64,000 nt of DNA from Liolophura sinensis (Eukaryota > Mollusca > Polyplacophora > Chitonida > Chitonidae): NCBI RefSeq assembly GCF_032854445.1, contig NC_088295.1, positions 498,501 to 562,500 of the forward strand, in the 5' to 3' direction. Made by a program: the position numbers and the translations under genes. This document shows positions 30,031-64,000 of the stretch, piece after piece. How positions within the stretch are numbered: position 1 is the first letter of the stretch; every line of letters starts with the position of its first letter. The notes under the pieces are model-generated. The model saw only the letters and a list, made by a program, of their open reading frames with translations, was not told the origin of the DNA and searched no databases.

Positions 30031-32235
30031 ATGTCTACAGCTTCTCTCCACTCTACAACAATGTGTGTCAACAAATCAACACTGCTATTAGCTGACTGTG
30101 TGTACATGTAGCAAAAATTCCATTCTCTCCACTCTACAACACTGTGTATCAACAAATAAACACTGCTATTAGCTGACTGTGTACATGTAGCAAACATTCC
30201 AGGTCTACAGCTTCTCTCCACTCTACAACACTGTGTATCAACAAATAAACACTGCTATTAGCTGACTGTGTACATGTAGCAAACATTCCAGGTCTACAGC
30301 TTCTCTCCACTCCACAACACTGTGTATCAACAAATAAACACTGCTATTAGCTGCATGTGTACATGTAGCAAACATACCAGGTCTACAGCTTCTCTCCACT
30401 CTACAACACTGTGTATCAACAAATAAACACTGCTATTAGCTGACTGTGTACATGTAGCAAACATTCCAGGTCTACAGCTTCTCTCCACTCCACAACACTG
30501 TGTGTCAACAAATAAACACTGCTATTAGCTGACTGTGTACATGTAGCAAACATTCCAGGTCTACAGCTTCTCTCCACTCTACAACACTGTGTGTCAACAA
30601 ATAAACACTGCTATTAGCTGACTGTGTACATGTAGCAAACATTCCAGGCCTACAGCTTCTCTCCACTCTACAACACTGTGTATCAACAAATAAACACTGC
30701 TATTAGCTGACTGTGTACATGTAGCAAACATTCCAGGTCTACAGCTTCTCTCCACTCTACAACACTGTGTATCAACAAATAAACACTGCTATTAGCTGAC
30801 TGTGTGTACATGCAGCAAACATTCCAGGTCTACAGCTTCTCTCCACTCCACAACACTGTGTATCAACAAATAAACACTGCTATTAGCTGCATGTGTACAT
30901 GTAGCAAACATACCAGGTCTACAGCTTCTCTCCACTCTACAACACTGTGTATCAACAAATAAACACTGCTATTAGCTGACTGTGTACATGTAGCAAACAT
31001 TCCAGGTCTACAGCTTCTCTCCACTCCACAACACTGTGTGTCAACAAATAAACACTGCTATTAGCTGACTGTGTGTACATGCAGCAAACATTCCAGGTCT
31101 ACAGCTTCTCTCCACTCCACAACACTGTGTATCAACAAATAAACACTGCTATTAGCTGACTGTGTGTACATGTAGCAAACATTCCAGGTCTACAGCTTCT
31201 CTCCACTCCACAACACTGTGTATCAACAAATAAACACTGCTATTAGCTGACTGTGTACATGTAGCAAACATACCAGGTCTACAGCTTCTCTCCACTCTAC
31301 AACACTGTGTATCAACAAATAAACACTGCTATTAGCTGACTGTGTACATGTAGCAAACATTCCAGGTCTACAGCTTCTCTCCACTCTACAACACTGTGTG
31401 TCAACAAATAAACACTGCTATTAGCTGACTGTGTGTACATGCAGCAAACATTCCAGGCCTACAGCTTCTCTCCACTCTACAACACTGTGTATCAACAAAT
31501 AAACACTGCTATTAGCTGACTGTGTACATGTAGCAAACATTCCAGGTCTACAGCTTCTCTCCACTCTACAACACTGTGTATCAACAAATAAACACTGCTA
31601 TTAGCTGACTGTGTGTACATGCAGCAAACATTCCAGGTCTACAGCTTCTCTCCACTCTACAACACTGTGTGTCAACAAATAAACACTGCTATTAGCTGAC
31701 TGTGTACATGTAGCAAACATTCCAGGTCTACAGCTTCTCTCCACTCCACAACACTGTGTATCAACAAATAAACACTGCTATTAGCTGACTGTGTACATGT
31801 AGCAAACATTCCAGGTCTACAGCTTCTCTCCACTCTACAACACTGTGTGTCAACAAATAAACACTGCTATTAGCTGACTGTGTACATGTAGCAAACATAC
31901 CAGGTCTACAGCTTCTCTCCACTCCACAACACTGTGTGTCAACAAATAAACACTGCTATTAGCTGACTGTGTACATGTAGCAAACATTCCAGGCCTACAG
32001 CTTCTCTCCACTCTACAACACTGTGTGTCAACAAATAAACACTGCTATTAGCTGACTGTGTGTACATGCAGCAAACATTCCAGGTCTACAGCTTCTCTCC
32101 ACTCTACAACACTGTGTGTCAACAAATAAACACTGCTATTAGCTGACTGTGTACATGTAGCAAACATTCCTGGCCTACAGCTCTCCACTCTACAACACTG
32201 TGTGTCAACAAATAAACACTGCTATTAGCTGACTG
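30031..32235. repeat. 89-bp minisatellite, about 25 copies, highly homogeneous
   Basis: Units contain ggtctacagcttctctccac, acaacactgtgtatcaacaa, taaacactgctattagctga and gtgtacatgtagcaaacatt. Length alternates between 89 and 91 bp through gtgtac or gtgtgtac. It lies just downstream of the phospho-lyase gene. Confidence 0.96.
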
Positions 32236-32624
32236 GTCAGATCAAATCAATGATGCTATATGCTGACTGCTCAGTTCAATCATCGCATCTATCTGCTGAC
32301 TCGTCAAGGTCTTTGAAAGGAAGCACAAAACAGCAAACTACAATACTAAGTAACTAACAAACACAAGCCAGGCACACTCACTAAAATCTTTCCGTTCTGT
32401 TAAAATGACAACTTGACCACACAGCAGCCATGCTTTATATGTCTGCCCAAGCTACACGCACATGCCATGTATAGAAACCACATTATACACATCCTCATAT
32501 GTCTACATTCTCTCATTCCTCTTCCACACATCTGAGGTAAAAACAGGCCATAAACAAAGCTTCATAAAGCCTGTGACAATTTCATTTTGATATCGAAAAT
32601 TGACAGGGTGTTCGCGTACATACT
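32236..32624. other. Unique stretch downstream of the phospho-lyase gene
   Basis: About 390 bp. A few degenerate relatives of the neighbouring units at 32236-32300 (gctgactgctcagttcaat); otherwise no features. Confidence 0.5.
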
Positions 32625-32880
32625 TGACACAGTAAAATCTAACTATGATCACGTAGGCACATTCCACAGTAAATCTAACTATGATCATGTGGGCACATTC
32701 CACAGTAAAATCTACCTATGATCATGTGGGCACATTACACAGTAAAATCTAACTATGATCATGTAGGTACATTACACAGTAAAATCTAACGATGATCACA
32801 TAGGCACATTACACAGTAAAATCTATCTGTGTTCATGCACTTCACACAGTAAAATCTAAATGTGTTCATCTTCACATTTG
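32625..32880. repeat. 36-bp minisatellite, about 7 copies
   Basis: Core cacagtaaaatctaactatg then atcatgtgggcacatt. Confidence 0.92.
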
Positions 32881-33029
32881 GGTACATACAGGGTAGAAAA
32901 GCTTGTTTTCACCTACAGTTTATAGTTTACACAGTTAAAATTCTACTGTGGCAGGTACAGCGACATTAAATGTCGGAAATTAAATGTAACTAAGCAAAAA
33001 TCCTACCATTAATCATGTAATGTACCAGT

Positions 33030-33275
33030 TTTGAAGGCCGCGAACACTGATGTGCCAGCAGTTACAGTAAACACTGATGTGCCAGCAGTTACAGTAAACA
33101 TTGACATGCTAGCAGTTACAGTAAATGCTGATGTGCAAGCAGCTACAGTAAACGCTGAGGCGCTAGCAGTTACAGTAAATAATGACGTGCTAGCAGTTAC
33201 AGTAAACACTGACGTGCTAGCAGTTACAGTAAACACTGACTTGTTAGCAGTTACAGTAATACTGACATGCTAACA
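33030..33275. repeat. 27-bp minisatellite, about 9 copies
   Basis: Core gcagttacagtaaacactga followed by tgtgcta. It begins about 70 bp past the phospho-lyase stop codon, so it probably lies in the 3' untranslated region or immediate flank. Confidence 0.93.
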
Positions 33276-33341
33276 GTTTGATATCAACATGAACACTGAA
33301 AATCCTCACTACAGGTCCAAATAGAGCAAAACTCCGGTGCC

Positions 33342-63046
<29,705 letters not shown>

Positions 63047-63119
63047 TCAATACCAGGAATTCACCTCAGGTATACTTACCTTCAGCTTTATTATTTATTC
63101 ATATACAGGTAAAATGTAC

Positions 63120-64000
63120 ACACGGCATTACACCTGTCAGAATGACAGTCACGGCACAGAACAGATTACACCTATCAGGATGAGAGTCACGGCACAGAAC
63201 AGATTACACCTGTCAGGATGAGAGTCACGGCACAGAACAGATTACACCTATCAGGATGAGAGTCACGGCACAGAACAGATTACACCTGTCAGTCTGATAG
63301 TTGGAGCTCATCACAGCAGAACACCTTGAGCCTCTCGGCAGTATGATAGTCAACACATCACTTGTGATTCCACAACATAACACCTGTCAGTATGATAGTC
63401 AACACATTACCTGTTATTCCACAACATAACACCTGTCAGTGTGATAGTCAGAGCCCATCACCTGTTATTCCACAACATAACACCTGTCAGTATGATAGTC
63501 AGAGCCCATCACCTGTTATTCCACAGCCTTACGCCTGTCAGTATGATAGTCAGAGCCCATCACCTGTTCTTCCACAACATAACACCTGTCAGTATGATAG
63601 TCAGAGCCCATCACCTGTTATTCCACAACATAACACCTGTCAGTATGATAGTCAGAGCCCATCACCTGTTATTCCACAGCCTTACGCCTGTCAGTATGAT
63701 AGTCAGAGCCCATCACCTGTTATTCCACAGCCTTACGCCTGTCAGTATGATAGTCAACACATCACCTGTGATTCCACAACACCTGTCAGTATGCTAGCCA
63801 GAGCCCATCACCTGTGATTCCACAATATAACACCTGTCAGTATGATAGTCAGAGCCCATCACCTGTGACTCCACAACATAACACCTGTCAGTATGATAGT
63901 CAGAGCCCATCACCTGTTATTCCACAGCCTTACGCCTGTCAGTATGATGGTCAGAGCCCATCACCTGTGATTCCACAACATAACACCTGTCAGTGTGATA
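63120..64000. repeat. 51-bp minisatellite at the window end, preceded by a related 45-bp type
   Basis: From 63340 the units are gtcagtatgatagtcagagc, ccatcacctgttattccaca, acataacacct. From 63120 to 63300 a shorter type has gtcacggcacagaacagatt. It lies in the intron upstream of exon w1 and runs off the window. Confidence 0.95.

Overview
The window looks like nuclear DNA of an invertebrate animal, most likely a mollusc or another lophotrochozoan. It has short exons with GT..AG introns, two families of tRNA-headed SINEs with target-site duplications, and no prokaryotic-type gene. The phylum call is inference from the look of the SINEs and was not tested by a search. By eye, about two thirds of the window is minisatellite DNA, and nearly every intron has its own unrelated repeat unit.

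Two real genes are visible, both on the minus strand and both split into short exons. (1) A complete annexin gene runs from a start codon at 23681 to a stop at 6193. Its nine coding exons join in frame to 313 residues with four annexin repeats. (2) Most of an ETNPPL/PHYKPL-like (AGXT2-like) PLP-dependent phospho-lyase gene runs from 63009 to a stop at 33342. Nine exons give 451 residues including the whole catalytic core and the C-terminus. The first 55 or so residues must lie in exons beyond position 64000. I see no functional link between the two genes; they are simply neighbours in the same orientation.

Layout. 1-5900: downstream of the annexin gene, five or six minisatellites and one SINE. 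6000-23.8 kb: annexin gene, introns filled with 49-, 55-, 33-, 17-, 27- and 28-bp arrays, SINEs and a foldback element. 23.8-33.3 kb: intergenic, with a nested SINE pair, a 38-bp array containing an inverted block, and an 89-bp array. 33.3-63.0 kb: phospho-lyase gene, introns filled with 22-, 42-, 47-, 73-, 31-, 75-, 51-, 29- and 24-bp arrays plus a long TG microsatellite. 63.1-64.0 kb: a 51-bp array running off the window.

The most striking pattern is that several intronic minisatellites are built from the splice-site region of the adjacent exon. The 33-bp array copies the donor of annexin exon 4. The 49-bp array copies the donor of annexin exon 7. The 73-bp array copies the acceptor and first codons of a phospho-lyase exon. 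Two further acceptors (annexin exon 2, phospho-lyase exon w8) appear to be the last unit of the array beside them. The pre-mRNAs should therefore carry dozens of decoy splice sites next to the true ones. The many long open frames in the arrays, often open on both strands, follow from unit lengths divisible by three and are not annotated as genes.
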